Shown piece by piece: positions 23,755-33,206 of a stretch of DNA of 64,000 nt. The stretch's first letter is position 1. Each line of letters opens with the position of its first letter. This stretch comes from Compostimonas suwonensis. GTDB taxonomy: Bacteria > Actinomycetota > Actinomycetes > Actinomycetales > Microbacteriaceae. Made by a program: the position numbers and the translations under genes. Under the pieces are notes generated by a model. It was not told the DNA's origin and ran no database searches. It was given only the letters and a program-made list of their open reading frames with translations. The stretch lies in the NCBI RefSeq assembly GCF_002797855.1, contig NZ_PGFB01000002.1:186001-250000 (forward strand), given 5' to 3'.

Positions 23755-23783
23755 ATACTAGTCCTGTCTGGCGCGAGTCCCAA
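23755..23783 (-). promoter_or_regulatory. promoter of the peroxiredoxin gene
   Basis: On the minus strand TTGGGA (23783-23778) and TAGTAT (23760-23755) have a 17-base spacer, a good housekeeping-type promoter. It is divergent from the aceE promoter region. Confidence 0.65.
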
Positions 23784-23812
23784 GGAACGTCATGGCGTCC
23801 GCGAGACGGACG

Positions 23813-23865
23813 TAGAATCAGTAGGCTGGCGTGGTGCTCCCGGTGGGTCGCAATCCGACCCCGGG
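23813..23865 (+). promoter_or_regulatory. aceE -10 box and leader hairpin
   Basis: TAGAAT at 23813-23818 is a good -10 without an obvious -35. The leader of about 115 bases to GTG 23939 contains a hairpin: GGGTCG (23845-23850) pairs with CGACCC (23856-23861), extended by CCCG (23839-23842) with CGGG (23862-23865) after a 2-base bulge. Confidence 0.4.
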
Positions 23866-23938
23866 CCGAGCGAGCCGCACACATGAATCAAGGCACGATC
23901 TGCCGAATGCAGTGCCTGTCGAACAAGAGAGGTCGAGT

Positions 23939-26665
23939 GTGACTGTCAACGACCAGGACCCGTACTCGTTCAGTGATGTCGATTCCGATCCCGAGGAAAC
24001 CGCGGAGTGGTCTGAGTCCCTCGACTCCCTCGTCGCGGCGCAGGGAAGCGGTCGAGCACGCGAGATCATGCTGAGCTTGCTCAAGCGATCCCGCGAGCTG
24101 CACCTGGGCGTTCCGATGGTTCCGACCACGGACTACATCAATACGATCGCCCCCGAGAACGAGCCCGACTTCCCCGGCGACGAAGAGATCGAGCGCCGCT
24201 ACCGCGCCTGGATCCGCTGGAACGCCGCGATCCTCGTGCACCGTGCGCAGCGCCCCGGAATCGCCGTCGGCGGCCACATCTCCACCTACGCGTCATCCGC
24301 AGCCCTCTACGAGGTCGGCTTCAACCACTTCTTCCGCGGTCAGGACCACCCGGGCGGCGGCGACCAGATCTTCATCCAGGGGCACGCCTCCCCCGGAACC
24401 TATGCCCGTGCCTTCCTCGAGGGCCGGCTCACCGCCCACCAGCTCGACGGCTTCCGCCAGGAGAAGTCGCATCCGGGCGGCGGGCTCTCGTCGTATCCGC
24501 ACCCCCGTCTGATGCCGGAGTTCTGGCAGTTCCCGACGGTCTCGATGGGTCTCGGCCCGATCAACGCGATCTACCAGGCGCAGCTCAACAAGTACCTCAC
24601 CAACCGGGGCATCAAAGACGCCTCCGACCAGCACGTCTGGGCCTTCCTCGGCGATGGCGAGATGGACGAGGTCGAGAGCCGTGGTCAGCTGCAGGTGGCC
24701 GCGAACGAAGGCCTCGACAACCTGACCTTCGTCATCAACGCCAACCTCCAGCGCCTCGACGGCCCCGTGCGCGGCAACGGCAAGATCATCCAGGAGCTCG
24801 AGAGCTTCTTCCGCGGAGCGGGCTGGAACGTCATCAAGGTCATCTGGGGTCGCGAGTGGGACGAGCTGCTCGAGCGCGACACCGAGGGCGCCCTGCTCAA
24901 CCTCATGAACACCACGCCCGACGGCGACTTCCAGACCTACAAGGCCGAGAGCGGCGCCTACGTGCGCGAGAACTTCTTCGGCCGCGACCCGCGCGCGCTC
25001 AAGCTCGTCGAGGGCTACAGCGACGAGCAGATCTGGAACCTCAAGCGCGGCGGCCACGACTACCGCAAGGTGTACGCGGCGTTCAAGGCGGCCGCCGAGC
25101 ACAAGGGCCAGCCGACCCTCATCCTCGCCCACACCATCAAGGGCTACGGGCTCGGTCCGTCGTTCGAGGGCCGCAACGCGACCCACCAGATGAAGAAGAT
25201 GACGCTCGACAACCTCAAGGAGTTCCGCGACAGCATGCGCATCCCGATCACGGATGCGCAGCTCGAAGAGAACCCCTACCTCCCGCCGTACTACAACCCC
25301 GGCGAGAACGACGAGGCCATCCAGTACCTGCACGAGCGCCGTCGTGCACTCGGCGGCTATCTGCCCGAGCGCCGTACGAACCACACGGCGATCACGCTCC
25401 CGGATGACTCGGCCTACGCGATCGCGAAGAAGGGCTCCGGCACGCAGGAGATCGCCACGACCATGGCGTTCGTGCGACTGCTCAAAGACCTCATCCGGGC
25501 GAAGGACTTCGGCGCCCGCATCGTGCCGATCATCCCGGACGAGGCGCGCACCTTCGGAATGGACGCGTTCTTCCCGAACGCGAAGATCTACAACCCGAAC
25601 GGCCAGCACTACACCTCGGTCGACAGGGAGTTGCTGCTCGCCTACAAGGAGAGCCCCCAGGGCACGATCCTGCACGTCGGCATCAACGAGGCCGGTGCTC
25701 TCGCCGCGTTCACCAACGTCGGAACCTCGTACGCGACGCAGGGCGAGCCGCTCATCCCGGTCTACGTCTTCTATTCGATGTTCGGCTTCCAGCGCACGGG
25801 CGACGCGATCTGGGCGGCGGGCGACCAGATGGCCCGCGGCTTTATGATCGGCGCCACGGCAGGCCGCACGACGCTCACGGGTGAGGGCCTCCAGCACGCC
25901 GACGGGCACTCGCCGCTTCTCGCGTCGACGAACCCGGCCGTGGTCGCCTACGACCCGGCCTACGGCTACGAGATCGGCCACATCGTGCGCTCCGGCCTCG
26001 ACCGCATGTACGGCGGAACCCACCCGGACCCGAACGTCATGTACTACATCACGGTCTACAACGAGCCGCTCGTGCAGCCCGCCGAGCCGGAGGGCGTCGA
26101 CGTCGAGGGCATCGTGCGCGGCATCCACCGCATCAGCACGGGCTCGCAGCAGGGGCCGAGCGCCCAGCTGCTCGCCTCGGGCGTCGCGGTGCCGTGGGCC
26201 CTCGAGGCCCAGCAGCTGCTGCAGGACGACTGGGGTGTCTCGGCCGACGTCTGGTCGGTCACCTCGTGGAACGAGCTGCGCCGCGACGGCCTCGCAGCCG
26301 AGCACCACAACTTCGTCGATCCGAACGCCGAGCGCCGGGTTCCGTACATCACGACCAAGCTCGCGGATGCCCGTGGCCCGGTCATCGCGGTCTCCGACTA
26401 CACGCACGCCGTGCCCGACCAGATCCGCCAGTTCGTTCCGGGAGACTTCGCGACTCTCGGCGCCGACGACTTCGGCTTCTCGGACACCCGCGCCGCAGCA
26501 CGTCGCTACTTCCTGATCGACGGTCCGTCGATGGTCGTCCGCACGCTCGAGATGCTCGTGGCGCGCGGCGAGCTCGACCCCTCCATCCCCGCACAGGCGA
26601 TCGAGCGGTACCGCCTGTACGACGTGACGGCGGGAACGACCGGCACGGCGGGCGGCGAGAGCTAG
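23939..26665 (+). CDS. aceE: pyruvate dehydrogenase E1 component, homodimeric type
   Basis: A 908-residue E1 enzyme that decarboxylates pyruvate with thiamine diphosphate and passes the acetyl group to E2. The start is GTG 23939 ([10 protein letters not shown]) after GAGAGG, matching the conserved actinobacterial N-terminus [12 protein letters not shown]. The ThDP motif is seen as [18 protein letters not shown] ... [15 protein letters not shown]. The transketolase-like central domain contains [20 protein letters not shown]. Length and domain order are normal. It is followed after 13 bases by fasR, the usual actinobacterial arrangement linking acetyl-CoA supply and fatty-acid synthesis. Confidence 0.96.
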   Translation: MTVNDQDPYSFSDVDSDPEETAEWSESLDSLVAAQGSGRAREIMLSLLKRSRELHLGVPMVPTTDYINTIAPENEPDFPGDEEIERRYRAWIRWNAAILVHRAQRPGIAVGGHISTYASSAALYEVGFNHFFRGQDHPGGGDQIFIQGHASPGTYARAFLEGRLTAHQLDGFRQEKSHPGGGLSSYPHPRLMPEFWQFPTVSMGLGPINAIYQAQLNKYLTNRGIKDASDQHVWAFLGDGEMDEVESRGQLQVAANEGLDNLTFVINANLQRLDGPVRGNGKIIQELESFFRGAGWNVIKVIWGREWDELLERDTEGALLNLMNTTPDGDFQTYKAESGAYVRENFFGRDPRALKLVEGYSDEQIWNLKRGGHDYRKVYAAFKAAAEHKGQPTLILAHTIKGYGLGPSFEGRNATHQMKKMTLDNLKEFRDSMRIPITDAQLEENPYLPPYYNPGENDEAIQYLHERRRALGGYLPERRTNHTAITLPDDSAYAIAKKGSGTQEIATTMAFVRLLKDLIRAKDFGARIVPIIPDEARTFGMDAFFPNAKIYNPNGQHYTSVDRELLLAYKESPQGTILHVGINEAGALAAFTNVGTSYATQGEPLIPVYVFYSMFGFQRTGDAIWAAGDQMARGFMIGATAGRTTLTGEGLQHADGHSPLLASTNPAVVAYDPAYGYEIGHIVRSGLDRMYGGTHPDPNVMYYITVYNEPLVQPAEPEGVDVEGIVRGIHRISTGSQQGPSAQLLASGVAVPWALEAQQLLQDDWGVSADVWSVTSWNELRRDGLAAEHHNFVDPNAERRVPYITTKLADARGPVIAVSDYTHAVPDQIRQFVPGDFATLGADDFGFSDTRAAARRYFLIDGPSMVVRTLEMLVARGELDPSIPAQAIERYRLYDVTAGTTGTAGGES

Positions 26666-26678
26666 CCTGTCGCGCGCG

Positions 26679-27896
26679 ATGGTGACGAGAACGAAGAAGG
26701 AGACGCTCGCCTGGCTGCGAACGATTTCCGGAGAGCTCGCCACGGCGACGCTCAAGCGGCTCGAGGAGACGCTGCCCTGGTACGGCGACATGCCGCCGGG
26801 GCGGCGCTCGGCCGTCGGCCTCGTCGCCCAGGCGGGCATCACCTCCTTCATCTCGTGGTACGACGATCCCAAGGCCACGCCCTGGATCGCGGCTGACGTC
26901 TTCGGGGCCGCCCCGCGCGAGCTGTTGCGATCGGTGAGCCTGCAGCAGACGCTCCAGCTCATCCGGGTGGTCGTCGAGGTCGTCGAGAACCGCGTGAAAG
27001 ACGGCAGCGAGGAGCTGCGCGAGGCCGTGCTGCTGTACTCGCGCGAGATCGCCTTCGCCTCGGCGGATGTCTACGCGCGCGCGGCCGAGGCCCGCGGCCT
27101 GTGGGACGCCCGGCTCGAGGCCCTCGTCGTCGACTCGATCCTCAGCGGCGAGTACGACGACGAGCTGCCCAGCCGGATCGCCGCCCTCGGCTGGCACGGT
27201 CACGGCGAGGTGTGCGTGCTGGTCGGCGTGACGCCGAAGATGCTCGACGTCGACCAGCTGCGGCGAACCGCCCGGCACATGTCGGCCGATGTGCTCATCG
27301 GCGTGCAGGGCAGCCGTCTTGTACTCGTGATCGGGCGCGCCCTGCCCGCGGCCGACGCGGCCGACGAGACCGACGATCCGGCGACCGCAGACCCCGTGCA
27401 CAGTTTTATGGAGATCGCCACCGCTCTCGAACCGGGTTTCGGCTCCGGTCATCTCGTTCTCGGCCACGAGGTTCCGGGGCTGGTCGACGCGTCGAAGAGC
27501 GCCCGCGCGGCGCTGGCCGGCTTCTCGGTGGCCCGCTCGTGGCGCAACGCCCCTCGCCCGGTGCAGGCCGACGACCTCCTGCCGGAGCGCTCCCTCGCGG
27601 GAGACCCGCTCGCCCGCGCGACCCTCGTGAACCGCGTGTACAAACCACTCCAGGCGCACTCGACCGAGCTGCTCGCGACCCTCTGGTGCTACCTCGACAA
27701 CGGCCGGTCGCTCGAGGCGACGGCCCGCGAGCTCTTCGTGCACCCCAACACGGTGCGGTACCGGCTCAAGAGGATCTCGGAGGTGATCGGCTGGGATGCC
27801 ACCGGCGCACGGGAGGCGCTCATCCTCCAGGCGGCCCTGATCCTCGGCTCGATCAGCGAACCGGATCCCAATTCCCGGCGCCGTGGAGCCAATTGA
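26679..27896 (+). CDS. fasR: PucR-type activator of fatty-acid synthesis
   Basis: A 405-residue regulator whose C-terminus (about 345-395) is the PucR-type HTH: LLATLWCYLDNGRSLEATARELFVHPNTVRYRLKRISEVIGWD. A GGDEF-like PucR core lies in the middle. Its position just before fabD-fabH-acpP-fabF is that of FasR of Streptomyces coelicolor, which activates the fab operon. The start is ATG 26679 or GTG 26682; TAGCCT overlaps the aceE stop codon and no Shine-Dalgarno is visible. Confidence 0.88.
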   Translation: MVTRTKKETLAWLRTISGELATATLKRLEETLPWYGDMPPGRRSAVGLVAQAGITSFISWYDDPKATPWIAADVFGAAPRELLRSVSLQQTLQLIRVVVEVVENRVKDGSEELREAVLLYSREIAFASADVYARAAEARGLWDARLEALVVDSILSGEYDDELPSRIAALGWHGHGEVCVLVGVTPKMLDVDQLRRTARHMSADVLIGVQGSRLVLVIGRALPAADAADETDDPATADPVHSFMEIATALEPGFGSGHLVLGHEVPGLVDASKSARAALAGFSVARSWRNAPRPVQADDLLPERSLAGDPLARATLVNRVYKPLQAHSTELLATLWCYLDNGRSLEATARELFVHPNTVRYRLKRISEVIGWDATGAREALILQAALILGSISEPDPNSRRRGAN

Positions 27897-27978
27897 TGTA
27901 CGACACCGACAAAGCATTCGCGAATAGCTTGTCCAAGATCGACACTCGGTGCTCCGAGGTGATTGACAGACTAGAACG

Positions 27979-28899
27979 GTGATCGTCATCGTCTGCCCGG
28001 GTCAGGGCTCCCAAACCCCCGGTTTCCTCGAACCCTGGCTCGCCGACGAGGCGTCCCGCTCGCTCGTCGAGCAGTTCTCGGATGCCGCGGGACTCGACCT
28101 CATCGCGCACGGCACCGTCTCCGACGCCGACACGATCCGCGACACCGCGGTCGCCCAGCCCCTCATCGTGGCGGCCGGGCTCCTCACCCTGCAGCGTCTG
28201 CTCGAGGGCGTGCCTCGCGAGACGGTAGGCGGCATCGCCGGGCACTCGGTGGGAGAGATCACCGCGGCGGCGGGTGCCGGCATCCTGAGCCCGGATGACG
28301 CGATGCAGTTCGTGAGCGAGCGCGCCGTCGCCATGGCGCAGGCCGCTGCCGCGACCCCGACAGGCATGAGCGCCGTGCTCGGCGGCGAGCCCGACGAGGT
28401 CGTCGCCCATGTGGGCGAGCTCGGACTGCAGCCGGCCAACTACAACGGCGGCGGCCAGATCGTGGTCGCCGGAGAGCTCCAGCCTCTCGCACGGCTCGCC
28501 GACGAGCCGCTTCCGGGCACCCGGGTGATCCCGCTGCAGGTGGCGGGCGCCTTCCACACCACGTACATGCAGCCGGCGCGCGACTGGCTGGCCGCGGCAT
28601 CCGCCGACTTCACGCCGAGCGATCCCACCCTCACCATCTGGACGAACAAAGACGGCCGCGTCGTCGACTCGGGCGCCGAGTTCGTCGAGCTGCTCGTCGG
28701 CCAGGTCGCCAACCCCGTGCGCTGGGACCTGTGCATGGAGTCGTTCGCGGCTGCGGGCGTCACGGGCATCATCGAGCTCGCGCCGGCCGGCGCTCTCGTG
28801 GGCCTCGCACGGCGCGGCCTCAAGGGCGTGCCGAGTGTCGCCATCAAGACCCCGGACGACCTCTCGGCCGCCCGCGACCTGCTCGCCCAGCAGGCCTGA
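27979..28899 (+). CDS. fabD: ACP S-malonyltransferase
   Basis: A 306-residue enzyme that moves malonyl from CoA to ACP. GQGSQ at residues 9-13, active-site serine in GIAGHSVGEI, the conserved arginine region, and histidine in AGAFHTTYM are all present. The GTG start at 27979 gives the conserved N-terminus (M)IVIVCPGQGSQ. The 82-base gap after fasR contains the palindromes ATTCGCGAAT (27916-27925) and CTCGG-TGCT-CCGAG (27944-27957), candidate FasR-binding features. It begins the fab operon. Confidence 0.96.
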   Translation: MIVIVCPGQGSQTPGFLEPWLADEASRSLVEQFSDAAGLDLIAHGTVSDADTIRDTAVAQPLIVAAGLLTLQRLLEGVPRETVGGIAGHSVGEITAAAGAGILSPDDAMQFVSERAVAMAQAAAATPTGMSAVLGGEPDEVVAHVGELGLQPANYNGGGQIVVAGELQPLARLADEPLPGTRVIPLQVAGAFHTTYMQPARDWLAAASADFTPSDPTLTIWTNKDGRVVDSGAEFVELLVGQVANPVRWDLCMESFAAAGVTGIIELAPAGALVGLARRGLKGVPSVAIKTPDDLSAARDLLAQQA

Positions 28900-28922
28900 A
28901 CGAGCACCACGAAGGACACCCC

Positions 28923-29927
28923 ATGACGCAGCCTGCCCTCACGACCTCCACCGGCCCGCAATACACGCGCATCCTCGCGTTCGGCGCGGCCCGTGGCGAC
29001 CTGACGGTGCCCAACGACGACCTCGTCGGCCCCATCAACTCCTCGGACGAGTGGATCCAGCAGCGCACGGGCATCGTCACCCGCCGCCGCGCGTCGAAAG
29101 ACGTGCAGGCCGTCGACCTGGCCACGGATGCCGCGAAAGAGGCCATCGAGAGATCGGGTGTTCCCGCCGACGCCATCGACCTCGTGATCATCGCGACCAT
29201 CAGCAACGTGCGGCAGACCCCCTCGATGGCGGCCGTGGTCGCCGACCGCGTCGGCTCCAACCCCGCGGCGGCCTACGACCTCAACGCAGCCTGCGCCGGT
29301 TACACCTACGCGATAGCGCAGGCCGACGCCCTCATCCGCGCCGGCGCCGCCCACTACGCCCTCGTCATCGGCGCGGAGAAGCTCTCCGACATCGTCGACC
29401 CCACCGACCGCTCGATCTCGTTCCTGCTCGGCGACGGCGCGGGCGCGGCAGTCGTCGGCCCGAGCGAGACGCCCGGCATCGCGCCGACGGTGTGGGGCTC
29501 CGACGGCTCGAAGGCCGACGCCGTGGGCATGAACCACACCCTCACCGAGTTCCGCGACGGCGTCTCGGAATGGCCGACGCTGCGCCAGGAGGGTCAGACG
29601 GTGTTCCGCTGGGCCGTCTGGGAGATGGCCAAGGTCGCCAAGCAGGCCATCGAGGCCGCCGGCATCACGGCCGCCGACCTGGCCGCCTTCATCCCCCACC
29701 AGGCGAACATGCGCATCGTCGACGAGTTCGCCAAGCAGCTCGACCTGCCCGAGTCCGTGGTCATCGCCCGCGACATCGCGACGACCGGCAACACCTCGGC
29801 GGCATCCATCCCTCTCGCCACCCACCGTCTGCTCGAGGGCCACCCCGAGCTCAGCGGCGGTCTCGCCCTCCAGATCGGCTTCGGCGCCGGGCTCGTCTTC
29901 GGCGCCCAAGTGGTCGTTCTGCCCTAG
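28923..29927 (+). CDS. fabH: beta-ketoacyl-ACP synthase III
   Basis: A 334-residue condensing enzyme that starts fatty-acid chains from acyl-CoA and malonyl-ACP. The catalytic triad is C124 (NAACAG), H259 (IPHQAN) and N290 (TTGNTSAAS). Length and motifs are normal. It starts at ATG 28923, 23 bases after fabD, and runs in the fab operon. In Actinobacteria this enzyme accepts branched primers, giving iso- and anteiso-fatty acids. Branched preference is family knowledge, not read from this sequence. Confidence 0.96.
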   Translation: MTQPALTTSTGPQYTRILAFGAARGDLTVPNDDLVGPINSSDEWIQQRTGIVTRRRASKDVQAVDLATDAAKEAIERSGVPADAIDLVIIATISNVRQTPSMAAVVADRVGSNPAAAYDLNAACAGYTYAIAQADALIRAGAAHYALVIGAEKLSDIVDPTDRSISFLLGDGAGAAVVGPSETPGIAPTVWGSDGSKADAVGMNHTLTEFRDGVSEWPTLRQEGQTVFRWAVWEMAKVAKQAIEAAGITAADLAAFIPHQANMRIVDEFAKQLDLPESVVIARDIATTGNTSAASIPLATHRLLEGHPELSGGLALQIGFGAGLVFGAQVVVLP

Positions 29928-30019
29928 ATCCTGGGCGCCGAGCCCGCCGGAATCCGAACAAAACCGCCTCGCCGTCTAAACTGAGTGACGGTCACAACGA
30001 CACCCCCTAGGAGATAACA

Positions 30020-30268
30020 ATGGCATTGTCCACCGAAGAAGTTCTTGCAGGCCTGGCCGAGCTGGTCAATGACGAGACCGGCATTGCAACCGACACCGTC
30101 GAGCTGGACAAGTCGTTCACGGACGATCTGGACATCGACTCGATTTCGATGATGACGATCGTCGTCAACGCCGAAGAGAAGTTCGACGTGAAGATCCCGG
30201 ACGAAGAGGTCAAGAACCTGAAGACCGTGGGCGACGCCGTCGACTTCATCGTCAAGGCACAGGCCTAG
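30020..30268 (+). CDS. acpP: acyl carrier protein
   Basis: An 82-residue acidic helical protein. The phosphopantetheine attachment serine is S41 in DLDIDSISMM, within the normal DSxS context. AGGAG precedes ATG 30020 by eight bases. A possible separate promoter (TAAACT at 29977-29982) and the strong hairpin downstream at 30290-30319 suggest it is expressed more highly than its operon neighbours, as is common for ACP. Confidence 0.97.
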   Translation: MALSTEEVLAGLAELVNDETGIATDTVELDKSFTDDLDIDSISMMTIVVNAEEKFDVKIPDEEVKNLKTVGDAVDFIVKAQA

Positions 30269-30289
30269 AGAACTACCCACCAACGCGGA

Positions 30290-30319
30290 GGTCGGTCCGC
30301 GCAGTATCGCGGACCGACC
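30290..30319 (+). terminator. intercistronic hairpin between acpP and fabF
   Basis: Perfect 12-bp stem GGTCGGTCCGCG (30290-30301) and CGCGGACCGACC (30308-30319), loop CAGTAT, followed by CTTCCT. It likely terminates part of the transcripts or stabilises the acpP message upstream of it. Confidence 0.65.
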
Positions 30320-30368
30320 CTTCCTCGATGGCGCAGCTTCGGCGCCGGTAATCCTTTTGAGAGTTGTT

Positions 30369-31604
30369 ATGACCAAGAAAATCGTTGTCACTGGTATCGG
30401 TACGACGTCACCGCTCGGTGGCACGGCAGAAGAGACCTGGAAGGCCCTTCTCGCGGGCGAATCCGGCGCGAGCAGCCTGCTGCAGAGCTGGGTGGCGGAG
30501 CTCGAGCTGCCCGTGACCTTCGCCGCGCAGGCCAAGGTGCCCGCGGCCGAGGTCATGGAGCGCATCGAGCTCAAGCGCCTCGACCCTTCGACGCAGTTCT
30601 CCCTCATCGCGGCCCGTGAGGCCTGGGCGGATGCCGGGTCTCCCGATGTCGAGCCCGAACGGCTCGGCGTCGACTGGGCCACCGGCATCGGCGGGGTCTG
30701 GACCCTGCTCGACGCGTGGGACACCCTGCGCGAGCGCGGTCCGCGTCGTGTTCTGCCGATGACGGTCCCGATGCTCATGCCGAACGCCGGCGCCGCCGCG
30801 ATCGAGATGAACCTCGGCGCCCGTGCCGGTGCTCGCACGGTCGTCTCCGCCTGCGCATCCAGCACCGAGTCGATCGCGAACGCCTACGACCACTTGCAGG
30901 CGGGCCTCGCCGACGTGATCATCGCGGGTGGTGCGGAAGCGGCCATCCACCCGCTGCCGCTCGCCTCCTTCGCCTCGATGCAGGCGCTCTCGAAGCGCAA
31001 CGACACCCCGGCCACCGCCTCGCGCCCCTACGACATCAGCCGCGACGGCTTCGTGCTGGGCGAGGGCGCCGCCGCGATCGTGCTCGAGACCGAGGAGCAC
31101 GCGAAGGCGCGCGGCGCGAAGATCTACGCCGAGCTGGTGGGCGGTGCGGTCACGAGCGACGCGTTCCACATCACGGCTCCCGACCCCGAGGGCTCGGCGG
31201 CGGCTCGCGCGATGATCGCCGCGGTGGCCAACGCCGGCGCGACCCTCTCGGATGTCGCGCACATCAACGCCCACGCCACGAGCACGCCGGTCGGCGACAT
31301 CGCGGAGTACAAGGCGCTGCGCCGGGTCTTCGGCGACGCGCTCGACGCGATCCCGGTCTCGGCCACGAAGGCCTCGACGGGCCACCTGCTCGGCGGCGCC
31401 GGCGCGATCGAGGCGATCTTCACGATCAAGGCCCTGCAGGAGCGCATCGCTCCCCCGACGATCAACCTCACGGAGCAGGATCCCGAGATCGTGCTCGACG
31501 TCGTCACGGCGCCGCGCGAGCTCGGCTCGGGAGACCTGCTGGCGATCAGCAACTCCTTCGGCTTCGGCGGGCACAACGCGGTCATCGCGTTCCGCTCCGT
31601 CTAG
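30369..31604 (+). CDS. fabF: beta-ketoacyl-ACP synthase II
   Basis: A 411-residue condensing enzyme that elongates acyl-ACP with malonyl-ACP. The catalytic C162 is in VVSACASSTE, and the two histidines are in INAHATSTPVGD and KASTGHLLGGAG. ATG 30369 is preferred over TTG 30357 because it gives the normal N-terminus MTKKIVVTGIG and has GAGAG upstream. It is the last gene of the fab operon, closed by the terminator at 31642-31679. Confidence 0.96.
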   Translation: MTKKIVVTGIGTTSPLGGTAEETWKALLAGESGASSLLQSWVAELELPVTFAAQAKVPAAEVMERIELKRLDPSTQFSLIAAREAWADAGSPDVEPERLGVDWATGIGGVWTLLDAWDTLRERGPRRVLPMTVPMLMPNAGAAAIEMNLGARAGARTVVSACASSTESIANAYDHLQAGLADVIIAGGAEAAIHPLPLASFASMQALSKRNDTPATASRPYDISRDGFVLGEGAAAIVLETEEHAKARGAKIYAELVGGAVTSDAFHITAPDPEGSAAARAMIAAVANAGATLSDVAHINAHATSTPVGDIAEYKALRRVFGDALDAIPVSATKASTGHLLGGAGAIEAIFTIKALQERIAPPTINLTEQDPEIVLDVVTAPRELGSGDLLAISNSFGFGGHNAVIAFRSV

Positions 31605-31641
31605 GCCGTCTGACAACATCCGTTCGTCTCGTACGAACACG

Positions 31642-31679
31642 GAGACCCCGACCGGGAAGCCACCGGTCGGGGTCTCTTT
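31642..31679 (+). terminator. rho-independent terminator of the fab operon
   Basis: Perfect 14-bp stem GAGACCCCGACCGG (31642-31655) and CCGGTCGGGGTCTC (31663-31676), 7-base loop, followed by TTTC. A smaller hairpin (GTTCGT/ACGAAC) precedes it. Confidence 0.88.
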
Positions 31680-31800
31680 CGTGTGCCAGCTGAAGGGAAG
31701 CAGTCGCAGTCCCCGGCGTCCCGATGCCGGTTCCCGCCCGTCTCGACCTCCTTCTGGCGGTCTGTGAGGGCTCGCGCCCTGTCCGTCATCCCACGGTCGT

Positions 31801-32304
31801 CTAGCCCACCTTGTGAAGCCAGACGACGGATGAATCGTCGCCCGCCAGCCGGAAGGGCTCCAGCTCGTCGTCCCAGGCCTGCCCCAACGCCAGGCGCAGC
31901 TCACGGTGCATCTCGAGGGTGTTCGAGCCGGCGATCTCCATCGCGTAGCGGATGCGGTCTTCGGGGATGACGATGTTGCCCGCCGTGTCGGTCTGCGCGA
32001 AGAAGATGCCGAGGTCGGGGGTGTGCAGCCAGCGGCCGCCGTCGGTGCCGAGCCCGGCATCCTCGGTCACCTCGTAGCGGAGGTGCTCCCAACCGCGCAG
32101 GGCGGACGCCAGCGCCGCCCCGGTTCCCTGGGGGCCTTCCCAGTAGAACTCGGTGCGATGGGTGTTCTCGAGCACAGGTTGCGGCGCCCACGTGAAGTTG
32201 ACCGCACGACCGAGAGCGCGACCTGCCGCCCACTCGACGTGTGGGCAGAGCGCGCCAGGGGACGAGTGCACATAGAGCACTCCCCGTGCATTTGGTGCCG
32301 TCAT
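31801..32304 (-). CDS. DUF3145 family protein
   Basis: A 167-residue cytoplasmic protein that matches DUF3145, a family conserved across Actinobacteria and often found near the fab genes. Recognisable segments are GVLYVHSSPGALCPHVEWA, AVNFTWAPQPVLENTHRTEFYW and the end DDSSVVWLHKVG. GGAGG sits six bases before ATG 32304. Its function is unknown. It is convergent with fabF, with the fab terminator between them. Confidence 0.92.
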   Translation of the reverse strand: MTAPNARGVLYVHSSPGALCPHVEWAAGRALGRAVNFTWAPQPVLENTHRTEFYWEGPQGTGAALASALRGWEHLRYEVTEDAGLGTDGGRWLHTPDLGIFFAQTDTAGNIVIPEDRIRYAMEIAGSNTLEMHRELRLALGQAWDDELEPFRLAGDDSSVVWLHKVG

Positions 32305-32639
32305 GGCTTTCCTCCGTTCGGTTTAGGTACGTCTTCCCCAACGACCTACGAACGGATGCCCGTGCACCACTATGAAGTTTTGCCGACATCGCTGCCGTTG
32401 CTTGAATTATCGCCTACAGCGGGGCGAATCACAACTGTGTGATTCCCGAGCGCGCCGTTCACTCGCGCGCTGACTCACAACGACGGATCTTTTGCCCGAT
32501 ATGGCTCTTTTCGCGGGAAACCGGGGCAAAAGGATGAAGATGTCCGTCGTTTTGAGTCGCGCCGGGGTGGGGCGGTCTGAGGGCGTCGGCACAGATCTAT
32601 ACTCCGTAGACGAATACGGTTCGAGAGGGAGAGGTGCGG
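32305..32639. other. 335-bp intergenic region with two inverted repeats
   Basis: It separates the divergent DUF3145 and PadR genes. It contains a perfect-arm palindrome at 32426-32445 (GAATCACA and TGTGATTC around ACTG) and a wider inverted repeat CTTTTGCCC (32489-32497) with GGGCAAAAG (32524-32532). It also holds the PadR promoter region at 32598-32619. I see no coding frame. Confidence 0.5.
32598..32619 (+). promoter_or_regulatory. PadR -10 box and adjoining inverted repeat
   Basis: TATACT (32598-32603) is a good -10. Directly after it CCGTA (32604-32608) and TACGG (32615-32619) form an inverted repeat across the expected transcription start, a likely autoregulatory site. The -35 is poor. 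Confidence 0.45.
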
Positions 32640-33200
32640 ATGTCGGTGCGCAACGGGCTGCTCGCCGTGCTCACCCTCGGCACGGCCTACGGCTTCCAGC
32701 TGCACAGCGAGCTCGTGTCGCGGGCGCCGCACCGCCGCTCCGTGAACGTGGGCCAGATCTACGGCACCCTCGAACGCGTGGTCGCCTCCGGTCACGCCCG
32801 CATCGCCGGCACCACCGACGACGGACTGCCGCTCTACGAGCTCACGGACGCGGGACGCCGAGACGTGGAGACCTGGCTCGACGGCGCCGTCACCGACAAG
32901 ACGAGCGGCTGGGACGAGATGCTCGACCGGGTGCTCATCGCGAGTTCGCTGCCCGGCGCACGGCCCCAGGAGTCGATCGAGCGCTACCTCGGGTACTGGA
33001 GCCTCGTCGCTCCCGACCAGAACGGGGTCGACGCCGAGCTCACCGTCCAGGACAGGCTCGCGGGCCTCGCCGTGACCCGGAACGCTCGCGCGGCGGTGGC
33101 CTGGCTGACGGCGGCGAGGGAGCAGCTGGACGCCGAGCCGGGCGCGGCGCGCGGGCTCAGCGACATCCGCCCCCGTCGCGGACGCCGGCCCGTCGCCTGA
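32640..33200 (+). CDS. PadR family transcriptional regulator
   Basis: A 186-residue regulator with the PadR winged helix at its N-terminus: MSVRNGLLAVLTLGTAYGFQLHSEL and NVGQIYGTLERVVASGHARI, ending YELTDAGRRDVETWLDG. A helical C-terminal domain of the Vir_act_alpha type follows. GGGAGAGG lies five bases before ATG 32640. No transporter is adjacent, so its target is not evident; it is convergent with the DUF1684 gene. Confidence 0.88.
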   Translation: MSVRNGLLAVLTLGTAYGFQLHSELVSRAPHRRSVNVGQIYGTLERVVASGHARIAGTTDDGLPLYELTDAGRRDVETWLDGAVTDKTSGWDEMLDRVLIASSLPGARPQESIERYLGYWSLVAPDQNGVDAELTVQDRLAGLAVTRNARAAVAWLTAAREQLDAEPGAARGLSDIRPRRGRRPVA

Positions 33201-33206
33201 AGACGG

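Noticed and set aside
24293-26962. An 889-residue open frame on the minus strand opposite aceE
   Set aside because: Its composition is dominated by Arg, Val, Asp, Glu and Leu, as expected from the reverse complement of a GC-rich gene. It has no recognisable motif and covers a certain gene (aceE).
31683-31970. Plus-strand frame between the fab terminator and DUF3145
   Set aside because: It begins immediately after a strong terminator, overlaps the end of the DUF3145 gene in antisense and is Arg/Pro/Ser-rich without motifs.
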